NCBI RefSeq assembly: GCF_004766055.1
Contig: NZ_SPQR01000001.1
Location: 496,001-560,000 of the forward strand
DNA: 64,000 nucleotides
DNA from: Desulfosporosinus sp. Sb-LF
Lineage (GTDB): Bacteria; Bacillota; Desulfitobacteriia; Desulfitobacteriales; Desulfitobacteriaceae
Direction of reading: 5' to 3'
Shown here: piece after piece, positions 45,747 to 54,690 of the stretch
Numbering within the stretch: the stretch's first letter is position 1
Layout of the letters: every line of letters begins with the position of its first letter
Position numbers and translations under genes: made by a program
The notes under the pieces: generated by a model
What the model was told of the DNA's origin: nothing
The model's input: the letters and a program-made list of their open reading frames with translations, nothing else
Database searches by the model: none

Positions 45747-46611
45747 GCCTTATTGGCTTGTTCTACCCGCTGTAATTGTGATTATGATCTTGTTTTTTGG
45801 CGGTCTGATTGAGGGAGTGGCCCAAAGTGTCGGATACTTCCCCGCTGCGGGTCAATTTAATTTTTCTACAAACGCTTATCATAAATTATTAATCTCAAAG
45901 GATTTTTGGCTGGCGCTTTGGCTCACGTTGCGGATTTCTTTTTTATCCACTCTTCTAGCTGGGATTCTTGGTCTTGGAATCTCTCTTTTCTTTTTGCGAA
46001 ACGAACGTAGGAAATCAAGGCTTCGTCTCTGGCTCCAAGGCTTGTGCAATTTGCCTTTAGTCATCCCGCATTTTGTCGGTGCCTATATAATGATGCTTCT
46101 ATTGATGCAAAGTGGATATGTCTCACGGCTATGTTATTATTTAGGTTTGATTCAGCAACCCGAAGTGTTTCCCGTGTTAACGAATGATCCAACGGGCTGG
46201 GGGGTTATCTTAACGTATACGTGGAAAGAGGCCCCCTTTATAGCGTTGATGGTCTATCCGGTCCTTAGAAAAGTTTATTCTGATTGGCAGGAAGTAGCTA
46301 AGGTCTTTGGAGCAAAACCCTGGCAATTTTTTATCGAAGTATCCATGCCAATGCTTTTTCCAGCTTGGTCTTCAAGTTGCTTTATTGTGTTTTCTTTCAC
46401 GTTTTCCGCTTTTGAAGTGCCGTATTTAATGGGGATTACCTACCCCAAAATGCTGCCGGTATTATCTTATAGTCTCTATACAAATGGCGGCTGGAACAGG
46501 ATGCCAGAAGCAATGGCTATCAACGTCCTCTTGACGATCATTACCGCGTTTTTAGGGATACTTGCTTACAAGCTCAACCGAAGGTGGGGAACGCCGGGAA
46601 GGAGAAGTTGA
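45730..46611 (+). CDS. ABC transporter permease (first half of a YnjC-like pair)
   Basis: This 293-aa protein with six predicted helices starts at ATG 45730, overlapping ynjB. A binding-protein-dependent transport EAA-like loop is present near residue 200 (EVAKVFGAKPWQFFIEVSMP). In E. coli YnjC is one fused protein of about twice this size. Here the two halves are separate genes, as in many thiamine and iron transporters. Confidence in a transporter role is high. The substrate is unknown. Confidence 0.88.
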   Translation: MWQESKPYWLVLPAVIVIMILFFGGLIEGVAQSVGYFPAAGQFNFSTNAYHKLLISKDFWLALWLTLRISFLSTLLAGILGLGISLFFLRNERRKSRLRLWLQGLCNLPLVIPHFVGAYIMMLLLMQSGYVSRLCYYLGLIQQPEVFPVLTNDPTGWGVILTYTWKEAPFIALMVYPVLRKVYSDWQEVAKVFGAKPWQFFIEVSMPMLFPAWSSSCFIVFSFTFSAFEVPYLMGITYPKMLPVLSYSLYTNGGWNRMPEAMAINVLLTIITAFLGILAYKLNRRWGTPGRRS

Positions 46612-46621
46612 TGAAAAGTTG

Positions 46622-47446
46622 ATGAATAAGTTAATGATGAAGAGTTTAAGAAGAACTCTGCGTATCCTGATAAGCCTGCTCGCTGTTTTGATCTTGGCAC
46701 TACCGATTATTTCCTTACTAATAAATAGCTTTACATACGGTTGGCGATGGCCTGATCTATTTCCCCAAGCTTTTTCCTCTAGGGCTTGGAGTTATGTGTT
46801 AATACCGAGCTCGGGAACCTATAGGTCCATCGGGCTTAGCTTAGAAATCGCTTCGGCAGTAACAATCATAAATCTTCTAATGGGGATGCCGGCTGCCTTT
46901 GCTCTAGCTAGATATAACTTCAGAGGGAAGTTGCTGGTCGAGGGAATCATCTATGCGCCAATCATCATTCCCGCGTTTGTTTCAACCATGGGTATCCATA
47001 TGACCTTTCTCAAGCTTGGTTTAACGGAGTCTAATATGGGTGTTATTTTAGCCCATTTAGCACCAACGCTTCCCTATATGATCAGAGCTTTAGTGATTAG
47101 CTTTCAGACGCTTGAGCCTTCACTAGAGGATCAAGCAAGATCGCTTGGAGCTGGCCGGTGGCAATGCTATTGGTATATTATTTTGCCGCATCTTGTTCCT
47201 GGGATTGTTGCGGGGGCCAGCTTAAGTGTCCTTATCTCACTGAGCCAATATATGATCACGTTCTTGATCGGAAGTGGGCAAGTGGTGACTCTAACGCTTC
47301 TACTGTTTCCGTTTATCAATGGTGGGGATCTTGCTATTGGCAGTGCTTATGCCCTTCTTTTCGCAGGGATGGCGGGTCTTGCCCTTTACGTCATGGGTTG
47401 GCTGCTTAAGCAATATTACGGTAAGCGACTACACTTTCATCTATAA
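46622..47446 (+). CDS. ABC transporter permease (second half of a YnjC-like pair)
   Basis: This 274-aa protein has six helices and the EAA-type loop EDQARSLGAGRWQCYWYIILP near residue 180, written here in parts as EDQARSLGAG then RWQCYWYIILP. The start is uncertain: ATG 46622 is preferred, though the GGAAGGAG site is 17 nt away, and TTG 46619 is an alternative. It follows the first permease by 10 nt and completes the membrane channel. Confidence 0.85.
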   Translation: MNKLMMKSLRRTLRILISLLAVLILALPIISLLINSFTYGWRWPDLFPQAFSSRAWSYVLIPSSGTYRSIGLSLEIASAVTIINLLMGMPAAFALARYNFRGKLLVEGIIYAPIIIPAFVSTMGIHMTFLKLGLTESNMGVILAHLAPTLPYMIRALVISFQTLEPSLEDQARSLGAGRWQCYWYIILPHLVPGIVAGASLSVLISLSQYMITFLIGSGQVVTLTLLLFPFINGGDLAIGSAYALLFAGMAGLALYVMGWLLKQYYGKRLHFHL

Positions 47447-47539
47447 ATGAGATCAAATCAAAAAAGAACAATTTCACGTACCAGGCATTAATAACATCAT
47501 ACCAAACAGAACATTAAAGTGAGCCTTAAGGAGTAACAC

Positions 47540-48625
47540 ATGGATTATCTTCATTTAAAAGAAATAGAAAAGGGTTATTCCTCCTCCAACTCGGAGAATT
47601 TCTTCGAGCTGAACATTCCTGAATTAATCATTCAAGAGGGTGAGTTTTTCGCGCTATTAGGTCCTTCGGGCTGCGGTAAGACGACTCTACTTAAAGTGGT
47701 TGCTGGCTTGTTAAAGCTAGATAGGGGAGAAGTCTTTCTTAGAGACCAATCTATCACCCAAGTCCCAGCTGAAAAAAGAGGCTTTGGGATGGTTTTTCAA
47801 CAAGCGTTGCTTTTCCCTCATATGACAGTTGAGGCTAACGTGGCTTTTGGTCTAAAGATGAAAGGTGTCTCTAAAGCGCCACGGCTGGAAAAGGCTCGGG
47901 AGTTGCTCAAAGCAGTGGGACTTTCCGGTTTTGAAGGTCGGTTTCCGCCAGAGTTAAGCGGAGGGCAGCAACAGCGTGTATCCTTGGCAAGGGCCCTTGT
48001 GACATGTCCAAAAGTGCTATTAATGGATGAACCTTTTAGTTCCCTTGATCCAGAATTACGAGACGAAATGCGGAATTTGGTAAAACGATTACAACAAGAC
48101 TATAAGCAAACGACACTCTTCGTAACGCATGATGTTAATGAGGCATACATGTTAGCGGATAAGATCGGAATTATGAAGAAGGGTCGTCTTTTACAAATTG
48201 GTAAACCCCAGGAACTTTACGAAAACCCTTATAGCCCAGAAATTGCTTTGTTTTTAGGTGCTAAAAATGTCATCTGCGGTCAACTTTCCCAGGGGGTCTT
48301 TCAATCGGGCCTTTTTAAGCTGAAGATTGCAGGAACAGAGGAAATCTACAAACAATCAGGTTGGATCGTACTTCGATCAGAGACTTTGCAGCTAACCAAT
48401 GAAAGGGTTAGAGATAAGTTCAGAGAAACAAATGAAGAAACAATGCTCACGGGCATCGTCAGTCAATGTCTTTTTTCCCAAGGTTATTATTATTTGACAA
48501 TGCAAATAGCGTCTCAAGCTATAAACGTTTGTTTCCCAGCTAATTTGAGCTCAAGGCCACGTTTAGGTGAAACTTTTGAGTTAACCTATGATCCACGTTC
48601 TATACATTTTATTCCCGAACATTAA
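47540..48625 (+). CDS. ynjD: ABC transporter ATPase (YnjD-like)
   Basis: This 361-aa protein has Walker A GPSGCGKTT near residue 42, the signature LSGGQQQR near 140, Walker B VLLMDEPFSSLD and the switch His in VTHD. After about 235 residues a C-terminal TOBE-like domain follows, as in iron and polyamine importers. It powers the two permeases upstream. AAGGAG precedes ATG 47540. Confidence 0.92.
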   Translation: MDYLHLKEIEKGYSSSNSENFFELNIPELIIQEGEFFALLGPSGCGKTTLLKVVAGLLKLDRGEVFLRDQSITQVPAEKRGFGMVFQQALLFPHMTVEANVAFGLKMKGVSKAPRLEKARELLKAVGLSGFEGRFPPELSGGQQQRVSLARALVTCPKVLLMDEPFSSLDPELRDEMRNLVKRLQQDYKQTTLFVTHDVNEAYMLADKIGIMKKGRLLQIGKPQELYENPYSPEIALFLGAKNVICGQLSQGVFQSGLFKLKIAGTEEIYKQSGWIVLRSETLQLTNERVRDKFRETNEETMLTGIVSQCLFSQGYYYLTMQIASQAINVCFPANLSSRPRLGETFELTYDPRSIHFIPEH

Positions 48626-48643
48626 ATTAAAAAGGAGAGCGTT

Positions 48644-49225
48644 ATGCTTGATACACACGCCAGAAAATATATCCAACCGTTGATTGATTGGACAGCAGAT
48701 TTTCTTGATCGTTTCAATATTACGGCCAATCAGGTGACTAAAGCGGCTTTTGTGATGGGGATCTTTTCAGGAGTCGCCATACTGTTTAATCAACCAGTAT
48801 TAGCAGTTGCTTTGCTTTGGTTCTCTGGCTTTTTAGATGCAGTCGATGGATCAATTGCCCGAAAACACAACGCTGCTAGCTCTTGGGGAACCTTGATGGA
48901 CATTACGTTTGATAGACTTGTCGAACTTTCGGTAATCCTTGGGCTAGCTTGGCGCTATCCTGGAGTTCAGTTTTTACTACTTCTCTTAACTGCGGGAATC
49001 ATTTTTTCGATGACGGTTTTTTTAACCGTGGGTGTCTTGACTGAGAAAAAGGGTATAAAATCATTTTACTACCAGGCGGGACTTGCAGAGCGTACAGAAG
49101 GATTTATATTTCTTTCGTTAATGTCGTTATTACCCGGATGGATACACGTGGTTACAGGTCTCTTCATGGCTGCTGTAACATTCACTGCAATACAAAGACT
49201 GTGGGAAGCGAAAAGGATATTATAG
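48644..49225 (+). CDS. ynjF: CDP-alcohol phosphatidyltransferase family protein (YnjF-like)
   Basis: This 193-aa membrane protein has the full family signature: DGSIAR, eight residues, G, three residues, D, three residues, D, in the region DAVDGSIARKHNAAS to MDITFDR near residue 64-90. These enzymes transfer a phosphoalcohol group from a CDP-linked donor to another alcohol, as in phospholipid synthesis. YnjF sits after ynjBCDE in E. coli, and the same order here supports the symbol. AAAGGAGAG precedes ATG 48644. Confidence 0.88.
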   Translation: MLDTHARKYIQPLIDWTADFLDRFNITANQVTKAAFVMGIFSGVAILFNQPVLAVALLWFSGFLDAVDGSIARKHNAASSWGTLMDITFDRLVELSVILGLAWRYPGVQFLLLLLTAGIIFSMTVFLTVGVLTEKKGIKSFYYQAGLAERTEGFIFLSLMSLLPGWIHVVTGLFMAAVTFTAIQRLWEAKRIL

Positions 49226-49265
49226 CCCATGGGTAACATTTCTAAATGCATAATTAATTTATTAT

Positions 49266-49294
49266 TTGAATAGATAAGTTATAAGTTATATAAT
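49266..49294 (+). promoter_or_regulatory. Sigma-A promoter of the ydjX-like gene
   Basis: TTGAAT, 17 bases, TATAAT lies about 45 nt before the TTG start, with AGGAGGTGA as ribosome site. Confidence 0.7.
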
Positions 49295-49337
49295 AACTGT
49301 GTTATGAATGATACCTAGGACTTAAGGAGGTGAACAA

Positions 49338-50042
49338 TTGTCAATAGATAAGAAAAAAATCACAGCGGTAATCATCGTGGCCTTTTTGTTAATCTTCATT
49401 GTATTGTACCTATTAGTACCGTCGATAGCAGAACAACTGAATAAGTCATTTAATCTTCTTGCGCGTGCCGACATCAATGGAATGAGAACTTACTTAAGGG
49501 GTTTTGGTATCTGGGCCCCCATTGTTTCTATGGCTCTCATGGTTTTTCAGTCTCTAGCCGCTCCTTTACCAGCATTTGTGATAACCTTCGCGAATGCCTG
49601 GATCTTCGGTTGGGTTATGGGAGCTGTATACTCCTGGACTGGAGCAATGATTGGGGCTTCCCTCTGTTACATCATTGCTAAAGCGTTCGGTCGACCTGTT
49701 ATTGAGAAAATGGTTGGCAAAAAGAGTTTGGAAACAACGGACAGCTTTTTCAAAAAGTATGGCAAGCATTCCGTTATGATTGCCCGATTATTACCCATCG
49801 TCCCTTTTGATATTATCTCTTACGCTGCGGGCTTAACGACTATGGGTTTTTGGGAATTTTTCTGGGCCACCGGCCTAGGACAATTGCCTGCGACCATCGT
49901 CTATTCCTGGCTTGGAGAGAATATGTCTCCAACTGCCAAATATACCCTCTGGGCTCTTTGTGGTTTTATCATACTCTTGGTTGTCAGTCTAGCCATCAAG
50001 AAAAGGTTTGATCAAAGGCTCGCTGGTGATAGTAATGCTTAA
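49338..50042 (+). CDS. TVP38/TMEM64 (YdjX/YdjZ, VTT domain) membrane protein
   Basis: This 234-aa protein starts at TTG 49338, 6 nt after AGGAGGTGA. It has five or six helices and the VTT-domain segments WAPIVSMALMVFQSLAAPLPAF and GAVYSWTGAMIGASLCYIIAKAFGRP, cited in parts around FQSLAAPLPAF and GASLCYIIAKAFGR. The domain is linked to lipid scrambling or membrane homeostasis in other systems. Together with ynjBCDF and ydjY it rebuilds the E. coli ydjXYZ-ynj neighbourhood. It overlaps the next gene by 8 nt. Confidence 0.88.
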   Translation: MSIDKKKITAVIIVAFLLIFIVLYLLVPSIAEQLNKSFNLLARADINGMRTYLRGFGIWAPIVSMALMVFQSLAAPLPAFVITFANAWIFGWVMGAVYSWTGAMIGASLCYIIAKAFGRPVIEKMVGKKSLETTDSFFKKYGKHSVMIARLLPIVPFDIISYAAGLTTMGFWEFFWATGLGQLPATIVYSWLGENMSPTAKYTLWALCGFIILLVVSLAIKKRFDQRLAGDSNA

Positions 50043-51060
50043 CAAAAATCTAAAGTTGCTGCTTAGAATACTATTCTCCTTGATTCTTATAGGTTGGTTC
50101 ATCAAGGCTATTGATTGGTCTCAAATTATCGTTATGCTCGTCGGGATAAAACTAAAATGGTTGGTCGTGGCTATAGTGTGGATCGTTTTAGCAATGGTTG
50201 TCAGTACCGTTAAGTGGCAAGTCATTACTAAAGCTCAAGGACTTAAAGTAAGTTTTAGCGAGCTGTGGAGAGCCTATTGGGTAGGGATATTTTTTAATAA
50301 TTTCCTTCCTTCAAGCATTGGAGGAGATGCTCTGCGTATCCTTTGGGTAGCAAAGCTCAGTGGAGACTCACCTGGTGCAACCTCTTCCGTGGTCATTGAG
50401 AGGATTTTAGCGACGACAGGATTAGCCGTTTTAGGCCTCTTTGGTTGTATGCTTGTCGACAATCCTGATCAGAGACTAATTACTCTATTTTGCTTTCTCA
50501 TTATTCTTACCCTTGCCTTATTAGCTTTGATCATGAGCGGGAGAGTTCCAAAATTTATACTGGTAAGCCAAAATAAAGTTTTTGTATTCCTAGTTGGAAT
50601 GATTAGGCACGGGTTACGAGTTAAAGAACATCCTCTTTCCATCTTCAAAGCGTTTGTATGGTCGGTAATTTTTCAAATCTGCATCGTTGGAACGAATCAC
50701 GCCTTATTTCAGGGTCTTTCGTTAAACATGGTCGATGTATTTAAGTCAATCTATGTTATACCTGCAACCTCAGTAGCATCAATGTTGCCTTTAGGAATCA
50801 ATGGTTACGGCCTAAGAGAGGGAGCGTATGTTATGTTATTAACCCCTTTCGGAGTGCCAAAGGCTGGAGCTTTCAGTAGTTCTGTACTATTTGCCTTCTT
50901 AGTTAGCATTTGCAGCCTTTGGGGTGGTTGGATATGGTTGTTTTGGCGAAAAAAAGCAGCTTTTCAAATTCAAAAGGAAAAGAAATGTTTACTAAAGAAA
51001 TCTGCATTAATGAGGGGAGAATTTAATACAAATGAAATTAATAACAAACAGAGTAGCTAA
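50035..51060 (+). CDS. YbhN/UPF0104-type lysylphosphatidylglycerol synthase-like membrane protein
   Basis: This 341-aa protein with about eight helices belongs to the flippase-like LPG_synthase_TM family: WRAYWVGIFFNNFLPSSIGGD near residue 80 and LPLGINGYGLREGAY near 258 are family hallmarks, cited in part as FFNNFLPSSIGGD. It lacks the catalytic GNAT-like lysyl transferase domain of MprF, so it is a membrane-only member. The start ATG 50035 overlaps the previous gene; GTG 50026 is possible. The role is unknown, perhaps lipid flipping. Confidence 0.85.
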   Translation: MLNKNLKLLLRILFSLILIGWFIKAIDWSQIIVMLVGIKLKWLVVAIVWIVLAMVVSTVKWQVITKAQGLKVSFSELWRAYWVGIFFNNFLPSSIGGDALRILWVAKLSGDSPGATSSVVIERILATTGLAVLGLFGCMLVDNPDQRLITLFCFLIILTLALLALIMSGRVPKFILVSQNKVFVFLVGMIRHGLRVKEHPLSIFKAFVWSVIFQICIVGTNHALFQGLSLNMVDVFKSIYVIPATSVASMLPLGINGYGLREGAYVMLLTPFGVPKAGAFSSSVLFAFLVSICSLWGGWIWLFWRKKAAFQIQKEKKCLLKKSALMRGEFNTNEINNKQSS

Positions 51061-51736
51061 AATGAGTAAGGTTTTATTATCAGCAGCACTAACAGTGGCA
51101 ATTGCTGTCTCTCTCACAGGATGTAGTTCAAATGAACCTGCAAAAAGTTCTGGAACAACGTCTGCACCTGTGGCCAGCTCCGAGAAGGCCGTGAGTCAAA
51201 CTAATCCAATCATTATTGATAAAGTGGCCAAAACTGTAAAAGTTTACACTGAAGTCAACGGAAAATACTTCGTAGAACCCACACGTCACGGTGTCGTTTT
51301 CAAAGATGGTTCCAACGGCTCTAAGTCTGTGCTGAAAGCTTGGGGAAATCAAAACGACTTTTATAACGCCTTAACAACCATCGGTGCAAAACCTGGCAAC
51401 AATTTAAAATTGGATTCCGTGGGAGTGGCTGTCGAAGGCGATCCTCTTGATGTGTCGATCACTTGGGACGGAGCGGGGAAAGAACTTCCGTTTGGAGATG
51501 CAATTCTTGATTCCACGAAAAAGAACTTCGATTTCCGGTTTGGCGGTAACCAAGAAAATGCCAAGGCTAAAAACACCGGATGTATTCTATGCTTAGATAG
51601 CTGTCCGGTAGGGATTACAAGTAACGCTGCTCATCCAACGAAGGATTTTGATAACAAAATCGCTGAATTTAAAGGAAACAACAAGGTACTTCCAGCAGAT
51701 GGAACTCCCGTCGTTGTCACATTTAAGCTTAAATAG
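51032..51736 (+). CDS. ydjY: YdjY-domain lipoprotein
   Basis: This 234-aa protein has a lipobox SLTGC (Cys31), so it is exported and lipidated. The mature part matches the YdjY domain: EPTRHGVVFKDGSNGSKS, GAKPGNNL, and FRFGGNQ followed by NTGCILCLDSCPVG, whose C-x2-C-x3-C could bind a metal or Fe-S centre outside the cell. ATG 51032 is used; ATG 51062 is an alternative but leaves a shorter signal. Its presence beside the TVP38-like and ynj genes mirrors E. coli. Confidence 0.9.
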   Translation: MKLITNRVAKMSKVLLSAALTVAIAVSLTGCSSNEPAKSSGTTSAPVASSEKAVSQTNPIIIDKVAKTVKVYTEVNGKYFVEPTRHGVVFKDGSNGSKSVLKAWGNQNDFYNALTTIGAKPGNNLKLDSVGVAVEGDPLDVSITWDGAGKELPFGDAILDSTKKNFDFRFGGNQENAKAKNTGCILCLDSCPVGITSNAAHPTKDFDNKIAEFKGNNKVLPADGTPVVVTFKLK

Positions 51737-51752
51737 GTGAGTGATAGAAACT

Positions 51753-52184
51753 ATGAATTCTAGACCAAAGAGATGGTTAAACGTCGTTTACTCTGGATTG
51801 GTAGGATTTAATTTCGGGTTTGTTGTAGCACTCTTGCTTGCTCAATGGACTTGGCTGGAGCTTAGGTTTAATACAGGTTTGGCAATTCTGGTAGGAGCAG
51901 TGATAGGATTAGGCATAGGCTTTTTTCGAGAAGTTAAGCATCCTTTAGCGGTGACTGGTATTTCCTTAATGGCTGCCCTTATCCCTGCATTAATAATCAC
52001 CGATGCCGAACTACCCTCCTTACTAATCCTAACTGGATACACGATCAGAGAAGGGTTATTAATGCCTGATTTATCGATGCAAGTCGCTAATATTGCGTTT
52101 AGCCTTACGATTTTATGTACTATTTTAGTTTCTTTTTTCCTCAATCGTAACAGAGCGCTTCGTCCGCGTGAAAATCAGTATTAG
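51753..52184 (+). CDS. Four-helix membrane protein of unknown function
   Basis: This 143-aa protein has four clear hydrophobic helices (about 10-35, 43-62, 70-92 and 108-133). No enzymatic motif is visible. It starts at ATG 51753, 16 nt after ydjY, with AGGTGAG about 11 nt upstream; GTG 51741 is an alternative. It probably belongs to the same operon. Confidence 0.7.
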   Translation: MNSRPKRWLNVVYSGLVGFNFGFVVALLLAQWTWLELRFNTGLAILVGAVIGLGIGFFREVKHPLAVTGISLMAALIPALIITDAELPSLLILTGYTIREGLLMPDLSMQVANIAFSLTILCTILVSFFLNRNRALRPRENQY

Positions 52185-52203
52185 GCGATTGGAGGAGTGG
52201 GCC

Positions 52204-52656
52204 TTGCAAGAATTAATAACACTTAAATTACGAGCACCTGAAATTGCTAAAGATGCCATGCAGCGTGGGCTGAACTGTTGTGAATCCGTTCTAACTGCTG
52301 CTAATGAAGTGTGGAAGCTTAATCTAAGCAAAGACATGTTTTTTGCCGCTAGCCTATTTAAAGAGGGGATGGGCAGTGGCTGTACCTGCGGTGCACTTGT
52401 TGGCATTGTCATGGCCTCTGGAATTATTCGAGAAAGATATGGCTTGAAAGAGGATCAAGATCTTGCTAAGCGTCTACACTCAGGTTTTAAACAAGAGTAC
52501 AAGTCTTCCTGTTGTGCTGTACTACGTAAAAAACAATCATTTTTAGCTCGTATCAGCCAAAAAGGTTGCATCCACATAACCGAAGGTGCGGTAGCCATAC
52601 TGGTTAAAGAGTGGGATCACTTACATTCACAAACTTTAGAAGAAAAATCCTTGTAA
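52204..52656 (+). CDS. C_GCAxxG_C_C family redox protein
   Basis: This 150-aa protein starts at TTG 52204, 6 nt after GGAGGAG. The family pattern is visible as GLNCCESVL, GMGSGCTCGALVGIVMASG, SSCCAVLRKK and KGCIHITEGA, although GC-TCG replaces the usual GCAxxG. Five or more conserved cysteines suggest a redox or metal role. The family is common in anaerobes and its function is not known. It ends the ynj-ydj block. Confidence 0.82.
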   Translation: MQELITLKLRAPEIAKDAMQRGLNCCESVLTAANEVWKLNLSKDMFFAASLFKEGMGSGCTCGALVGIVMASGIIRERYGLKEDQDLAKRLHSGFKQEYKSSCCAVLRKKQSFLARISQKGCIHITEGAVAILVKEWDHLHSQTLEEKSL

Positions 52657-53124
52657 AAAATATTTACAAAAGACATTATTAACCAATACTCACAAAACAT
52701 TGTTATGTTAAAGTACTGCCCTTATTAGATGAGTGGAAGGTTCGTAAGACTCACGAAGAGTTTATTGAAGAATTAGACCTATCGCTGTAAAAGAAACTTT
52801 GTGGTAAAGAAACTCATATATAAATCCCCTCCTACGAGGGGATTTATATATGAGTTTCTCTTTCTTTCGCTGGAAGTTGTATGAATCTCTCTCGTACAAA
52901 ATTACTAGGGAGGAAATAGGGGTGTATGAACAAATTAAAATGAAATTAAGCAGGATTATTATGTGAAAAACTTTCCAATGAAGGTCAGCGTTTTTTAGCT
53001 TGGTATTTAAGGAATACCCGTCAATTTGATGAAAAAAAGACTGGTTCTGAAAATAGTTATAATTTGTGCGCAACGGGCATTTCGTATTTAAAAGTAAATA
53101 GTAGGTAGTAAGGAGTTAGTCGTC
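52657..53124. other. Degenerate intergenic region with gene relics
   Basis: About 470 bp without an intact gene. Two coding-like scraps are visible: LPLLDEWKVRKTHEEFIEE ending at a stop near 52789, and, after the hairpin, EGQRFLAWYLRNTRQFDEKK followed by YNLCATGISYLK ending near 53107. Neither family is recognised. Both look like C-terminal remnants. Confidence 0.45.
52809..52858. terminator. Perfect 23-bp hairpin
   Basis: GAAACTCATATATAAATCCC and CTC form the left arm and pair without mismatch to the right arm across a CTAC loop. T-rich sequence follows on the plus side. It is a strong candidate terminator for the ydj operon. Confidence 0.85.
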
Positions 53125-53886
53125 TTATCTAGTCTTAATCTTAAAGAGAGTGAAACTAACTGCTAAGGTCAATAAGGAGAAAAGCAAGGCAATCGACGAT
53201 AAAGAAATAATGTAAATGTTATATCGCGTCACGACTGAGAAGTATTTAATAAGATTCAAATGAATGGAATTTACAATCATCGTTATAAAGAATAGGGTAA
53301 TAAAAAGCGTGATAAGACCTTCAGCAGCCCCCTTCAAATCAGCGGCACTTAAAACCATATGCGAAGAAATTCCTATCGCGATTATTAGGAAGAGCCAAAA
53401 ATACGGATTTACCAAATTTCTTAATGTAAAGATACTGCCTATTAGATTCAAATTAGCATGAAATAGCTTTTCTAGGAAAAGCGTATTTAGAGATTGGATA
53501 TTTATTTCCGAGCTTAAGGAGGTTTGCAATACTTTGAATGAATCAGGTAATAAACAGTAAAGGCTTAATAATAAGGCTCCAATACCACTTAAAATAGGCG
53601 CAATACCAATAAAAAAATTACCGATGTTTTGATAGATACTTTCTTTGTTATATGAGTGTGTTACATAACCAAGTCTTTGGTCGGTAGGGTGAAGGCTAAA
53701 TAAGCGAATGTCCGTAATCTGATGCTTAAAGACTAGACACATTAACGCGTGGCCTAGCTCATGGACGGGTGTTCCAATCCAAGAGGTAGCCAGGATACCC
53801 TTGTAGCCAAATGCCGAGAAAAGATATTTGTTGGAGGCTTTCTGGATTATACCAAAGATGAACCCTATGAGGATTAAGAGTCCCAC
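53125..53886 (-). CDS. Putative M50-like zinc metalloprotease
   Basis: This protein of at least 253 aa has six or seven hydrophobic segments. GTPVHELGHALMC near residue 40 supplies the HExxH zinc motif typical of site-2-protease-like M50 enzymes. The annotated start is GTG 53886, but no ribosome site precedes it and the frame stays open for another 20 codons with family-like hydrophobic sequence (FFLQVLKFSLIELICFVG). A TTGGAGTG site lies before 53946, where only ATA or GTA codons are available, so the true start may be non-standard or mutated. Substrate and role are unknown. Confidence 0.72.
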   Translation of the reverse strand: MGLLILIGFIFGIIQKASNKYLFSAFGYKGILATSWIGTPVHELGHALMCLVFKHQITDIRLFSLHPTDQRLGYVTHSYNKESIYQNIGNFFIGIAPILSGIGALLLSLYCLLPDSFKVLQTSLSSEINIQSLNTLFLEKLFHANLNLIGSIFTLRNLVNPYFWLFLIIAIGISSHMVLSAADLKGAAEGLITLFITLFFITMIVNSIHLNLIKYFSVVTRYNIYIISLSSIALLFSLLTLAVSFTLFKIKTR

Positions 53887-54444
53887 AAAACATATAAGTT
53901 CTATCAGGCTGAATTTTAGTACTTGTAGAAAAAACTGTTGTATTACTTATACACTCCAATCTTTCAATATATTTCGGTTAAAGCTGAATATTAAGATTAA
54001 ATCTCTAAAAATCATAAGATATGAGCTCGTTTTCATTTTTAGGAGCTATGGCAAGGCAGAAGGAGACGGTGAATGAGACAAGCCATATTATATACTTTAA
54101 ACATGGGTTTCTCATCATTATTATTATACGATGAGAATGCATATTTACAAATAAAGTCCAGATATAATAAACCTGGCAAAAGGAATTATTATATTGACAA
54201 GACGTAATACAGAAACAAATGATGCTTAAAAGACACAACCTCTTTAGTTCGAGGTGTGTACAGTCAAGAATGTTATGGAAGATATGGAGACTTGTCATGG
54301 ACTGGAGAATTTGGTTTGCACCACCCATTGTAACGAACGGAAGCGAATTCATCATGGGTGTATACCAGCACAATGACTTATAAAGGCAATGATAAGCCGT
54401 AGTTAGGTAATTAAGGAAGGAGGACCATTTGCTACACCAGATAA

Positions 54445-54482
54445 ACATAAAAGCAGGAGCAGACGTGCTCCTGCTTTTATGT
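54445..54482. terminator. Perfect 17-bp hairpin
   Basis: ACATAAAAGCAGGAGCA pairs exactly with TGCTCCTGCTTTTATGT across a GACG loop. T residues near the end suit a terminator in either direction, although the flanking gene it served may be lost. Confidence 0.8.
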
Positions 54483-54606
54483 ATTAATTTAAAGAAAGAA
54501 TAGATTATCGATATGAGATCCATTGAACACAGAACGTCCGAGGGATTTGTTGTATTGTAATTCAAAATAAATTCCTGCTTTTAGCGACTAGAATAATCGA
54601 GTTATT

Positions 54607-54655
54607 AGCACAATGTGACAAATTCCTTCTATTACTGGATGTACAATTGAAACGG
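54607..54655 (+). promoter_or_regulatory. Upstream segment conserved between the two kinase paralogues
   Basis: The segment shares GACAAA, TTCTA, a TGGA core and GTACAAT with 14697-14750 upstream of kinase 1, in the same order and similar spacing. It is likely the common promoter region. No standard -35/-10 spacing could be fixed. Confidence 0.45.
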
Positions 54656-54690
54656 TGTGATGTATATCTTGTCAAAAGGAGGTAGATATT

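Larger units (their letters stand above)
53950..54690. other. Intergenic region upstream of kinase 2
   Basis: About 740 bp without a supported gene. A minus-strand open frame of 186 codons at 54005-54565 is rejected because of its composition and lack of a ribosome site. Features seen are a small CACAACCTC/GAGGTGTG hairpin near 54235, a strong hairpin at 54445-54482 and a segment conserved with the kinase 1 upstream region at 54607-54655. Confidence 0.5.

Noticed and set aside
54005-54565. Minus-strand 186-codon open frame
   Set aside because: No ribosome site, unusual Cys/Ile/Ser-rich composition, and it covers a perfect terminator hairpin.
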